Source of the DNA: Hyalangium versicolor
GTDB lineage: Bacteria; Myxococcota; Myxococcia; Myxococcales; Myxococcaceae
Direction of reading: 5' to 3'
Assembly: GCF_020103695.1 (NCBI RefSeq)
Contig: NZ_JAHXBF010000013.1
Location: 62,001-126,000, forward strand
Length of the DNA: 64,000 bases
The notes beneath the pieces are model-generated. The model did not search any database and was not told the origin of the DNA. It was given only the letters and a program-made list of their open reading frames with translations. Every line of letters begins with the position of its first letter. The stretch's first letter is position 1. The position numbers and the translations under genes are program-made. Of the stretch, positions 27,292 to 35,800 are shown one piece after another.

Positions 27292-27966
27292 ATGCCGTCC
27301 ATGGTCTTGTTCGCCCAGGCTCCTGCCCCGGGCGTGGGCTGGTTGAGCAGCAAGTTGCTGGGTGTGACGCTCTCCAGTGCCGAGTGGGTGCTCTGGCTAC
27401 TTGTGACCCTATCGGTGCTGTCCATCGCCATCATGCTCGAGCGCGCGCTGTACTTCGCCCGCCACCGGCTGCAGGACTCGGAGACCCTGGCTCTGCGCTT
27501 GGCCCGGGGGGAGTTCGACGCCGTCCGCGAGTCGGTGACAGGCCGTCGAGGCATGGAGGCCGCCGTCATCCTCGAGGGACTGGCTTCCTCTCCGCAGGGC
27601 CCGGACACCGTGGAGCAGGTCATCGCCTCCACCATGGCTCGCGAGCGGCCCCAGTACGAACGCTTCCTGTCCTTCCTGGGCACCCTGGGCAACAACGCGC
27701 CGTTCATCGGCCTGTTCGGCACCGTGCTCGGCATCATCAAGGCGTTCCACGATCTGGGCTCCATGAACGCCAAGGGCGCGGCCATCCAGGAGACGGTCAT
27801 GGCCGGCATCTCCGAGGCGCTCGTCGCCACAGCGGTGGGGCTGGCCGTCGCCATCCCCGCGGTGGTTGCCTTCAACTTTTTCAACCGTCAGCTCAAGACG
27901 CTCACCAGCCGCACCAACGCCCTGGGGCACGCGCTCGTGGGCAGCCTTCGCTCGGAGGGTCGCTAG
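27292..27966 (+). CDS. exbB: ExbB/TolQ-family proton channel protein
   Basis: A 224-aa inner-membrane protein with three hydrophobic segments (about 25-50, 125-150 and 165-190) and the family core GTLGNNAPFIGLFGTVLGII. It forms the proton-driven motor with ExbD that energises TonB. AGGGGA lies six bases before ATG 27292. The ExbD gene starts two bases after its stop. Confidence 0.92.
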   Translation: MPSMVLFAQAPAPGVGWLSSKLLGVTLSSAEWVLWLLVTLSVLSIAIMLERALYFARHRLQDSETLALRLARGEFDAVRESVTGRRGMEAAVILEGLASSPQGPDTVEQVIASTMARERPQYERFLSFLGTLGNNAPFIGLFGTVLGIIKAFHDLGSMNAKGAAIQETVMAGISEALVATAVGLAVAIPAVVAFNFFNRQLKTLTSRTNALGHALVGSLRSEGR

Positions 27967-27968
27967 TC

Positions 27969-28397
27969 ATGGCCGGCGGAGCTGCGGAGAACGACGACGA
28001 GATCACCGGTATCAACGTCACGCCGCTGGTGGACATCGTCCTGGTGCTGCTCATCATCTTCATGGTCACGGCCAACTTCATCGTGCGCGAGACGGTCGAG
28101 GTGGATCTGCCCCGCGCCGCCAACGGCGGAGAGACAGTGCAGGGGCTCGTCAACGTGGTGCTCGACAAGGAGGGCAAGCTCTTCTTCGACGGCACCGAGG
28201 TCAGCGAGGACGCGCTGTCGAAGAAGATCATCGAGGCGCTGGCCAAGGACAAGGACACCCGCGCCATCATCAGTGCCGACCAGTCACTGCCCTATGGCCA
28301 GGTCATGCACCTCATCGACGTGGTGAAGGGGCAGGGCATCGCGAAGTTCGCCCTCAACATCCAGAAGGATGCGGCCCCCACGCCGGCGCAGCTCTGA
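27969..28397 (+). CDS. exbD: ExbD/TolR-family biopolymer transport protein
   Basis: A 142-aa protein with one N-terminal transmembrane helix. The segment NVTPLVDIVLVLLIIFMV carries the essential membrane Asp. A periplasmic domain ending near NIQKDA follows. It is the partner of the preceding ExbB. Longer frames through this region are shadows of neighbouring genes. Confidence 0.93.
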   Translation: MAGGAAENDDEITGINVTPLVDIVLVLLIIFMVTANFIVRETVEVDLPRAANGGETVQGLVNVVLDKEGKLFFDGTEVSEDALSKKIIEALAKDKDTRAIISADQSLPYGQVMHLIDVVKGQGIAKFALNIQKDAAPTPAQL

Positions 28398-28408
28398 ACG
28401 GTGCTTCC

Positions 28409-29197
28409 ATGAGCCAGATGGTTCTCGATAACGGCGCGCTGCAGCTCCCACGGCGCGGCGGCTCGCGGTGGCTGGTGGGCTTCGTGGCAGGCTCCCTCGC
28501 GCTGCACGGCGGGGCGCTGATCTTCCTCCACACCCGGCCGGTGAGCGTGTCCACACCCCAGCGGCCCGTGGAGTTGGTGATGGTGGAGGTGCAGAAGCCG
28601 CCGCCGCCTCCTCCTCCCGAGGTGAAGGAGGAGCCCAAGCCCGAGCCTCCCAAGCCGCGCATCGTCCCCAAGCCCCAGGTGAAGGTCGCCCAGGCCCCCA
28701 AGCCACTGCCTCCGCCTCCGGTGGACGCGCCTCCTCCGCCCAATGATGCGCCTCCTCCGACCAAGGCGGCTCCCCTGGTGGTGGGCATCTCGATGTCCTC
28801 CACGACGAACTCGGGCGGTTTCGCGGCGCCGGTGGGCAACACGCTGTACGGGCGCACCGCGGACAAGGCCGCCGCACCCCAGCAGGTGAAGGCCTACTCG
28901 GCACCGAAGTACACGCCGATCTACCAGGTGGACAGCGAGCCCCAGTTGGCTGGCGAAGTGAAGATCCCCTACCCGGACGAGGCGCGCCGGGCGGGCATCG
29001 AGGGCACGGTGACGCTGGCCATCACCATCGACACTGAAGGGCGCGTGGTGGCTGCCCGCGTGGTGTCGGGCCCCGGCTACGGGCTGAACGAGGCGGCGCG
29101 CGACGCCATCCTGCGCTTCCGCTTCAAGCCGGCCATCAAGGGCGGCGAGGCCGTCTCCACCGAGATGAAGTACGCGTACACGTTCCTGCTCGACTGA
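28409..29197 (+). CDS. tonB: TonB-family energy transducer
   Basis: A 262-aa protein with an inner-membrane anchor (about 20-42), a long periplasmic Pro/Lys/Glu-rich spacer (about 55-130) and a C-terminal TonB domain (about 175-262, with IPYPDEARRAGIEGTV and FRFKPAIKGG). It transfers motor energy from ExbB/ExbD to an outer-membrane receptor, presumably the one encoded next. It starts 11 bases after exbD. Confidence 0.92.
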   Translation: MSQMVLDNGALQLPRRGGSRWLVGFVAGSLALHGGALIFLHTRPVSVSTPQRPVELVMVEVQKPPPPPPPEVKEEPKPEPPKPRIVPKPQVKVAQAPKPLPPPPVDAPPPPNDAPPPTKAAPLVVGISMSSTTNSGGFAAPVGNTLYGRTADKAAAPQQVKAYSAPKYTPIYQVDSEPQLAGEVKIPYPDEARRAGIEGTVTLAITIDTEGRVVAARVVSGPGYGLNEAARDAILRFRFKPAIKGGEAVSTEMKYAYTFLLD

Positions 29198-29233
29198 GCG
29201 TTCGCTCTCACTCACTCCCTTTCCATTCCTGCC

Positions 29234-31954
29234 ATGTCCTCGAATTTGAACGCCCGAGCTGCGCTCATCGCAGCCTCGCTCCTGACGGGTGCGCCCGCAC
29301 TCGCCCAGGAGCAGACCTCTCCGCAGAAGCCCGCCGCGGAGGCCCCGAAGCCCGCTCCGCAGCTCACCAAGGCTCCCGTCCTCATGAAGCCGGTGGATGC
29401 GAAGTATCCCCCCGAGGCTGCCGCCCAGGGGCTCACCGCCGACGTGAAGATGATCATCACCATCGCCGAGGACGGCACCGTCTCCGATGCGCAGCTCGCC
29501 GAGCCGGTAGGCCATGGCTTCGACGAAGCCGCTCTCGAGGCGGTGCGAGCCTTCCAGTTCTCCCCCGCGGAGGTGGATGGCGTGCCGGCCCCCGTGCAGG
29601 TGGAGTACGTCTACCACTTCACCCTCTCCGTGCCCGCCACGGCTTCGGACTCCGCGCCCCAGGAGGAGAAGAAGCCTCTGGCGACGCTCACCGGCCAGCT
29701 CATCTCACGCGGCAGCCGTTCGCGCGTGGCAGGAGCCACCGTTCGTTGCGGAGACGATCCCGACGCGCCCGAGGCCCTCTCGGACGGGGAAGGACGCTTC
29801 ACCCTCCAGGTCGAGCCCGGCCTCTGCGCCGTGCGCGTGGTAGCCTCCAACTTCCAGCTCTACCAGACGACGGAGACGCTCAAGCCCAACGAGACCACGG
29901 AGATCGTCTTCTACCTGGTGCCCACCGGCGGAGCCTTCGAGACGGTGGTGCGCTCCGAGCGGCCGAAGAAGGAAGTGGTCCGCCGCACGGTGTCTCGCGA
30001 GGAGGCACAGAAGACGCCCGGCACCTTCGGCGATCCGATCCGCGTCATCCAGACCCTGCCCGGCGTGGCGCGCGCTCCCTTCATCTCGGGAGAGCTGCTG
30101 GTGCGCGGCTCCAACCCGGGACAGACGGCGACGCTGATGGACGGGGTGCGCATCCCCCTGCTGTTCCACCTGCTGGGCGGCCCGTCGGTGGTCAACGCCG
30201 AGTTCATCGACTCGCTCGACTTTTACCCGGGTGGGTACGGCAGTCAGTACGGCCGAGCGGTGGGCGGAGTGGTGGACGTGGCCACGCGCAAGGGCGCCAG
30301 CGACACGCTGCATGGCTCGGTGAAGGTGGATGTGATGGACGCGGGCTTCTTCATCGAGGCCGCCATCACCGACGGCGTCAGCGTGGCCGCCGCGGCTCGA
30401 CGCTCGTATGTGGATGCCCTGATACCCCTCTTCATCCCCGATGATGAGGGGAGCACGATCTCGGTGGTGCCGAAGTACTGGGACTACCAGGTCCGCGTGG
30501 ACTTCGGCCTCCGCTCCAAGGACGCCCCCGCTCCCGGTGCCGCACGCAGCACGGGCCACATCATGGCCTTCGGTGCGGATGATCAACTCGGGATCGTCGC
30601 CTCCGGAGATGACGAGGCGAGGGACATCAAGCTCGGCACGCACACCCACTTCCATCGCATCAAGGGAGACTGGACGTACCGGTGGGGCAAGCTGTCCTCG
30701 TCTTTCACTCCCTACGTGGGCATCGACAAGAGCCATCTGGAGTTCGGCTCGTACAAGGAGAACGACACCTTCTACTCTGCGGGCGCTCGAGAGCTGCTGT
30801 CGGTGGAGCTGAACTCCTCTCTCTCCCTGCGCACCGGCTTCGACGCGTACTTCGAGCACGTGAATCTGGACGTGCAAGCCCCCGCGCCCGGAGGCACGGA
30901 GTACGTGCCCTTCCCTGGTGCCGAGCCCGAGGCGGAACTGTTCAGCGCGGATCTCACCGTCAACGGCTTCGACGGCGGGCTGTTCCTGGAGGCGGACTAC
31001 AAGCTGGGCCCGCTCACCGTCACCCCGGGCGTGCGAGGCAACCTCCAGCACGCCAACGGCAAGGACAACCTGGCCCTGGATCCCCGGCTGTGGCTCCGGT
31101 ACGCGGCCAGTGAACGGACCACCCTCAAGGGCTCCGCGGGTCTCTACAGCCAGCACCCGGAGACCTTCCAGTTCATCCTGCTGCCATACGGCAACCCGAG
31201 GCTCGGCTATCAGCGGGCCTTCCAGGCCAGCCTTGGAGTCGAGCAGCGGCTCCTGGATGTGCTGAACGTGGATGTGACGGGCTTCTTCAACCGCCGTTTC
31301 AAGAACGTGGTGTCTCCCGGGCAGCTCATCCCCCAGGACAGCGGTGCCATCCTTCAGGAGCGCTACAGCAATGACGGTGTCGGCAAGGCGCTCGGCGTGG
31401 AGCTGATGCTGAAGAAGGATCGCGCCTCCGCCACGGACAAGTTGCACGGCTGGGTTTCCTACACCTTCAGCCGCGCGGAGGACGGCCGTGCCGGGCCCAT
31501 GCCCGCTATCACCGAGAGCCCCTTCGGCGGTGGCGGCTCGGGAGACAACGCGTACGGCCTGAGCCCGTGGGATCAGACGCACATCCTCACCGTGGTAGCC
31601 GGCTACCTGCTGGGCAATGGCTGGGAGCTGGGCGGACGCTTCCGCTACACCACGGGCCGCCCGTCGACGCCCCTCGTGCACCCGTATGACGTGTACGGCT
31701 CGGATGGAAACGGGTACTCGCCCATCCAGGGGCCGTACTTCTCCGCGCGCGCTGGCAGCTTCCACCAGCTCGACATGCGCGTGGACAAGAGCTGGCAGTT
31801 CCAGAGCTGGACGCTCACTGCGTACCTGGACGTGCAGAACCTCTACAACCGGAAGAACGCCGAGTTCTCCCTCGACGACTACCGCTACCGCGAACAGTAC
31901 GAGCTGCCGGGCATCCCGCTCCTCCCTGTCCTCGGCGTGAAAGGAAGCTTCTGA
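29234..31954 (+). CDS. TonB-dependent receptor with N-terminal TonB-like domain
   Basis: A 906-aa outer-membrane protein. A signal peptide (ending APALA-Q) leads into a TonB C-terminal-like domain (about 50-130, with DAKYPPEAAAQGLTADV and FQFSPAEVDG). A carboxypeptidase-regulatory-like domain (about 150-228), a plug (about 240-345, with LLVRGSNPGQ) and a beta-barrel follow. The TonB-like domain at the N-terminus of the receptor is unusual; it may dock with the real TonB, or be a transferred regulatory module. No cognate ligand is evident. The next gene starts one base after the stop. Confidence 0.88.
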   Translation: MSSNLNARAALIAASLLTGAPALAQEQTSPQKPAAEAPKPAPQLTKAPVLMKPVDAKYPPEAAAQGLTADVKMIITIAEDGTVSDAQLAEPVGHGFDEAALEAVRAFQFSPAEVDGVPAPVQVEYVYHFTLSVPATASDSAPQEEKKPLATLTGQLISRGSRSRVAGATVRCGDDPDAPEALSDGEGRFTLQVEPGLCAVRVVASNFQLYQTTETLKPNETTEIVFYLVPTGGAFETVVRSERPKKEVVRRTVSREEAQKTPGTFGDPIRVIQTLPGVARAPFISGELLVRGSNPGQTATLMDGVRIPLLFHLLGGPSVVNAEFIDSLDFYPGGYGSQYGRAVGGVVDVATRKGASDTLHGSVKVDVMDAGFFIEAAITDGVSVAAAARRSYVDALIPLFIPDDEGSTISVVPKYWDYQVRVDFGLRSKDAPAPGAARSTGHIMAFGADDQLGIVASGDDEARDIKLGTHTHFHRIKGDWTYRWGKLSSSFTPYVGIDKSHLEFGSYKENDTFYSAGARELLSVELNSSLSLRTGFDAYFEHVNLDVQAPAPGGTEYVPFPGAEPEAELFSADLTVNGFDGGLFLEADYKLGPLTVTPGVRGNLQHANGKDNLALDPRLWLRYAASERTTLKGSAGLYSQHPETFQFILLPYGNPRLGYQRAFQASLGVEQRLLDVLNVDVTGFFNRRFKNVVSPGQLIPQDSGAILQERYSNDGVGKALGVELMLKKDRASATDKLHGWVSYTFSRAEDGRAGPMPAITESPFGGGGSGDNAYGLSPWDQTHILTVVAGYLLGNGWELGGRFRYTTGRPSTPLVHPYDVYGSDGNGYSPIQGPYFSARAGSFHQLDMRVDKSWQFQSWTLTAYLDVQNLYNRKNAEFSLDDYRYREQYELPGIPLLPVLGVKGSF

Positions 31955-31955
31955 C

Positions 31956-32879
31956 ATGAAGGCCTGTGTGAAGTGGTCGAGTCTGTTGCTCGTGCTGGGG
32001 TCCGTGGCCTGCGTAGAGCCCGAGGACAGGCCGGACCTGGTGCATGACTTCCGCGTGCTCGGGCTCTCCACCGAGCGCCCAGAGCTGATGGCTTCCGAGT
32101 GTGAGCTCACCGACGCGGTGATCGACTCGCTGAAGGATCCCGTGACGTTCCGGGCGCTGCTGGCGGATCCCCACGGAGATGGCCGCGCCATTCAGTACAC
32201 GCTGTGGGCGTGCGCGGATCCGGAGGACGAGACGTGCTCGGACACCGCCAACCGGGTGCAGTTGGTGGAGGGCTCTACCTATGAGAATGAGCTCTTGCTC
32301 ACCATCCGCCCCGGAGACACCTTGGCGGAGGACGGCACGCCGTTGCTGCGGCGCGTCCTGGAGAAGGATCCGTACCAGGGGCTGGGCGGGCTGCGCATGC
32401 CACTGGTGCTCCACGCCCGGGCGGGCGACGAGGAGGTGTACGCGCAGAAGCTGATGGTCTTCTGGTGCCCGGTGGTGGAGGGCATGAGCCCCAACGTCAA
32501 CCCGGAGCTGCCTGGCCTGAAGCTCGACGATGCGCCCTGGGCGACGGACGTACTGCCGGAGCTGCGTGGCATGGGGCCCTTCGTCATGGGCACGGAGGAC
32601 GTGTCGGCATTCGAGGAGCACTACGTGGTGCCCGGCCTGCGCTCCAAGTCGGTGAACCTTACGGAGGCGTGGAAGGTGTCCTGGCACGCCACCTTCGGTG
32701 AGTTTTCGCTCCAGGAGACGGGTGGCGCGGACCTCGGTGGCCAGGTGGGCCGGCACCGCACGGAGTGGGAACCGCCCGAGGAGGGAGGCTCCGAGCAGAT
32801 CGTCACCTTCTGGGCCGTGGTGCGAGACGGGCGCGGTGGGCAGTCCTGGATCAGCCGCCGCGCGCGCTGGGTGCCCTGA
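31956..32879 (+). CDS. Putative outer-membrane lipoprotein
   Basis: A 307-aa lipoprotein with a signal peptide ending SVAC (C19). The mature part is acidic and contains several Cys (CELT, WACAD, ETCSD, WCPV) that could form disulphides. No known domain is recognised. One base separates it from the receptor stop, so it is translationally coupled. It may be a surface partner of the receptor, as SusD-like or ligand-binding lipoproteins are in other systems, but it has no detectable SusD features. Confidence 0.8.
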   Translation: MKACVKWSSLLLVLGSVACVEPEDRPDLVHDFRVLGLSTERPELMASECELTDAVIDSLKDPVTFRALLADPHGDGRAIQYTLWACADPEDETCSDTANRVQLVEGSTYENELLLTIRPGDTLAEDGTPLLRRVLEKDPYQGLGGLRMPLVLHARAGDEEVYAQKLMVFWCPVVEGMSPNVNPELPGLKLDDAPWATDVLPELRGMGPFVMGTEDVSAFEEHYVVPGLRSKSVNLTEAWKVSWHATFGEFSLQETGGADLGGQVGRHRTEWEPPEEGGSEQIVTFWAVVRDGRGGQSWISRRARWVP

Positions 32880-32894
32880 GGAGGCACAACCGCG

Positions 32895-35800
32895 TCACGC
32901 ATGCTCCATGACGGAAGCGGGCTTCTCCCGGGAAGCCGCGGGCCCGGCGCGGGGCAGCGAGACGGTGAAGCAGGTGCCGACCCCTGGGGTGCTGTCCACG
33001 TGGATGGCACCGCCGAGCGCCGCGACGATCTCGTGGACGATGTAGAGCCCCAGGCCCAGTCCGCCGTACTCTCGCGAGGAGACGGCGCGCTCGAAGCGTC
33101 CGAAGATGCGGTGGAGCTTGTCCTCCGGGATGCCGATGCCGTGATCCTGGACGGTGAGGAGCGCCATGCCCTCGTCCCCGCTGACGGTGACTTCGATGGG
33201 CTTGCCGCCGCCGAACTTGAGCGCGTTGCCGAGCAGGTTGGTGACGACCTGTTCCAGGCGCAGCCTGTCCCAGTGGCCGATGACGGAGCCCTCCGAGTGG
33301 AGCCGGAGCGGCGTCCCCGAGCGTGCCGACTCCTCGCTGAAGTGCTCGATGACGTCTCGAGCGATGGCGAGCAGATCGACATCCTCGATGTGGAGGTGCA
33401 TCGACGCCTGCTGGAGCCGGGCGACGGAGAGCAGCTCGTCGACGAGCCGGGTGAGGCGGCGGATCTGCCGCTGGGCAGTCCGGGAGACGCGGGAGAGATC
33501 CTCGGGAGAAGGAGATGTCCGCTGGAGCCCCTGCATCGAGAGCTGGAGGGAGGTGAGGGGGGTGTACAGCTCGTGGGCGGCGATGGAGAGGAACTCATCG
33601 CGCAGGCGGATGGCCTCCTGGGCTTCGCGGTAGAGCCGCGCATGGTCCAACGAGAGAGCGGCGCGGCGTGCCAGCTCCTGCGCGAGCGCCAGATCGGCGG
33701 GCCCATAACGGCGCTCCGGAGCACCCGAGAGGAAGCTGAGGGCACCGATCCGCTGGTCCTGGGCGAGCAGTGGCACGGCCATGGTGGATTGGATGCCCAG
33801 CGGGCGCAGGTGCTCCACGTGCTCCGCCTCCAGTCCCAGCGCCTGGAGCCGCTCCTCGGACAGGTCCGGCAGGAACTGCGGCTGTCCTGTGCGAAGCGTC
33901 ACCTCCTCCAGACGGCGTGAGTCCCCCGTGGGGGGATGGTTCTCCTGGAGCTCCCGCAGTGCCTCCTCCCGGGTGGGGTTGGCACAAGCGATGGCCGCGA
34001 CATGGCTGTTCTGGTGCTCATCGGGCACGAGCACCGTGCAGCAGTCCGCGAGGAAGGGGACGGCGAGCCGCGCGACGCGGGACAGGATCGTCTCGTAGTC
34101 GAGGGACTCGGCCAGGGCCATGGAGGACTCCGCGAGGAACCGGACCGCGCGCTCGGCGCGGCGGCGCTCCTCGACTTCGACCTGGAGCCGCTCGAAGAGC
34201 AGGCTGTTCTCCAGAGCGATGGCCATCTGCGAGGACAACAGCTTGAGGACCTGCACCCGGTTGGGAGGGAAGGCCCGGGTGGCGAGGTTGTTCTCGAGGT
34301 ACAGCACCCCCACGGAGGAGGCCTGGCGCCGGATGGGAACGACGAGCGCGGACTTCAGGTTGTGCGCGACGACATAGGGATCCAGGCGGAAGGGGCTCTT
34401 TCGAGCGTCAGCGAGGACGAGTGCCTCCCCCGAGTCGTAGGCATGGGTCACCAGGGACGGGGGAACATGGGGGGAGGCGTGGAAGGGCGTGTGCTCGAGG
34501 GAGACGGGCTCGGAGACCGAGCCCACGGCGCGCACGGAGAGGGTACCGCCCTCATGCAGCAGGAGGGCACCGCGCTGCGCGCCCGCGACCTCGAGACAGA
34601 CCGTCATCAGCTTCTCGAGGAGCCGATCGAGGACCACTTCGCTCGAGAGCGTCTCCGAGGCCTTGAGGATGCCGAGCAGATCCAAGCCGGTCCCACTCGC
34701 GATGCTCTGCTCTCGCGTGGTGGGGATCTTCCAGGGGAGCGCCTCGGAGAGAGCGATGTCCGGGAACTCCTCCTCCAGGAGCACGGCCTTGGCGGTGGCG
34801 CCCCAGCGGGCAAAGCCCTTCATGGCGGCGCGGAGGTAGGGCACGGCGATGCGGCGGTGACCCAGGGTGTAATAGAAGCGGCCCGCGCGGTCGTGGGCGA
34901 GGGCCTCGTCCTGGCGGAACTCGTTCTGGCGGGCGGAGTCGATGGCCGAGTCATACAGGCGCATCGCATCGAGCTGGCGCCCCTCGATGCGGGCGAACTC
35001 GGCGGCGACCAGCAGGTGCTTCTGGCGGAAGTTCTCGGGACAGCCCCGGGCCCACGTTTCGAGCACATGCAGGTGCTTCTCGAGCCGTGCTCGGACGGTG
35101 TCCTTCTCAGAGACTGGAGCCACGGGGTGATACGCCGCGAGCGCCAGCGCCGTATAGAAGGTGTAGTCGATCGCGGGCAGCAGGGGCTTGACGAGCTGGA
35201 AGTTCACTTCCACGGCGCGAGACATCTCCAGGGCATCGGCGATGTCTCCCAACAAATACGACGTCTGCAGGCGCAGGATCCGGTACTCGCAGGCGACCAG
35301 GGGGCTGTCACGGATGGAGTGCAGGAACGCTTTCTCGGAGAAGGCCTCATCGTCATAGCGAGCCCGCTGGTCGGTCCGATCCTGGAGGCACAGGATGGCC
35401 TGACGGTAGCCGAAGAGCAGGTCCGCCATGTCCTGGTGGCCGACCCGTTGGACGCTTGCCAGGCTGGCTTCGCATTCCGCGTGGACGCGCGGCAGCTCCG
35501 TTCCCATGGCGAACAGGTTCTCCACGATCTGCGTGGTGGCATAGCTGGCGAACAGGAACTCGTTGCCTTCCAGCCCGGCTGCCATGGCCCTCCGCAACAA
35601 CGGGAGGTTGGTGTGGTACGGCGCTCGCCAGAAGTTCACGCTCCCGGCGAACGTGGTCAGGCACCGGCACTCCTGCACCAGGTCGCCGGAGCGGCGGCTC
35701 AGCTCCACTCCGATCTCACCGAGCATCATACCGGTGTCGTAATCGCCCGTGTCCGCCCCCAGCGTGAACGCGTAGGCCAGGTACGCATGCGAAGAGTGAC

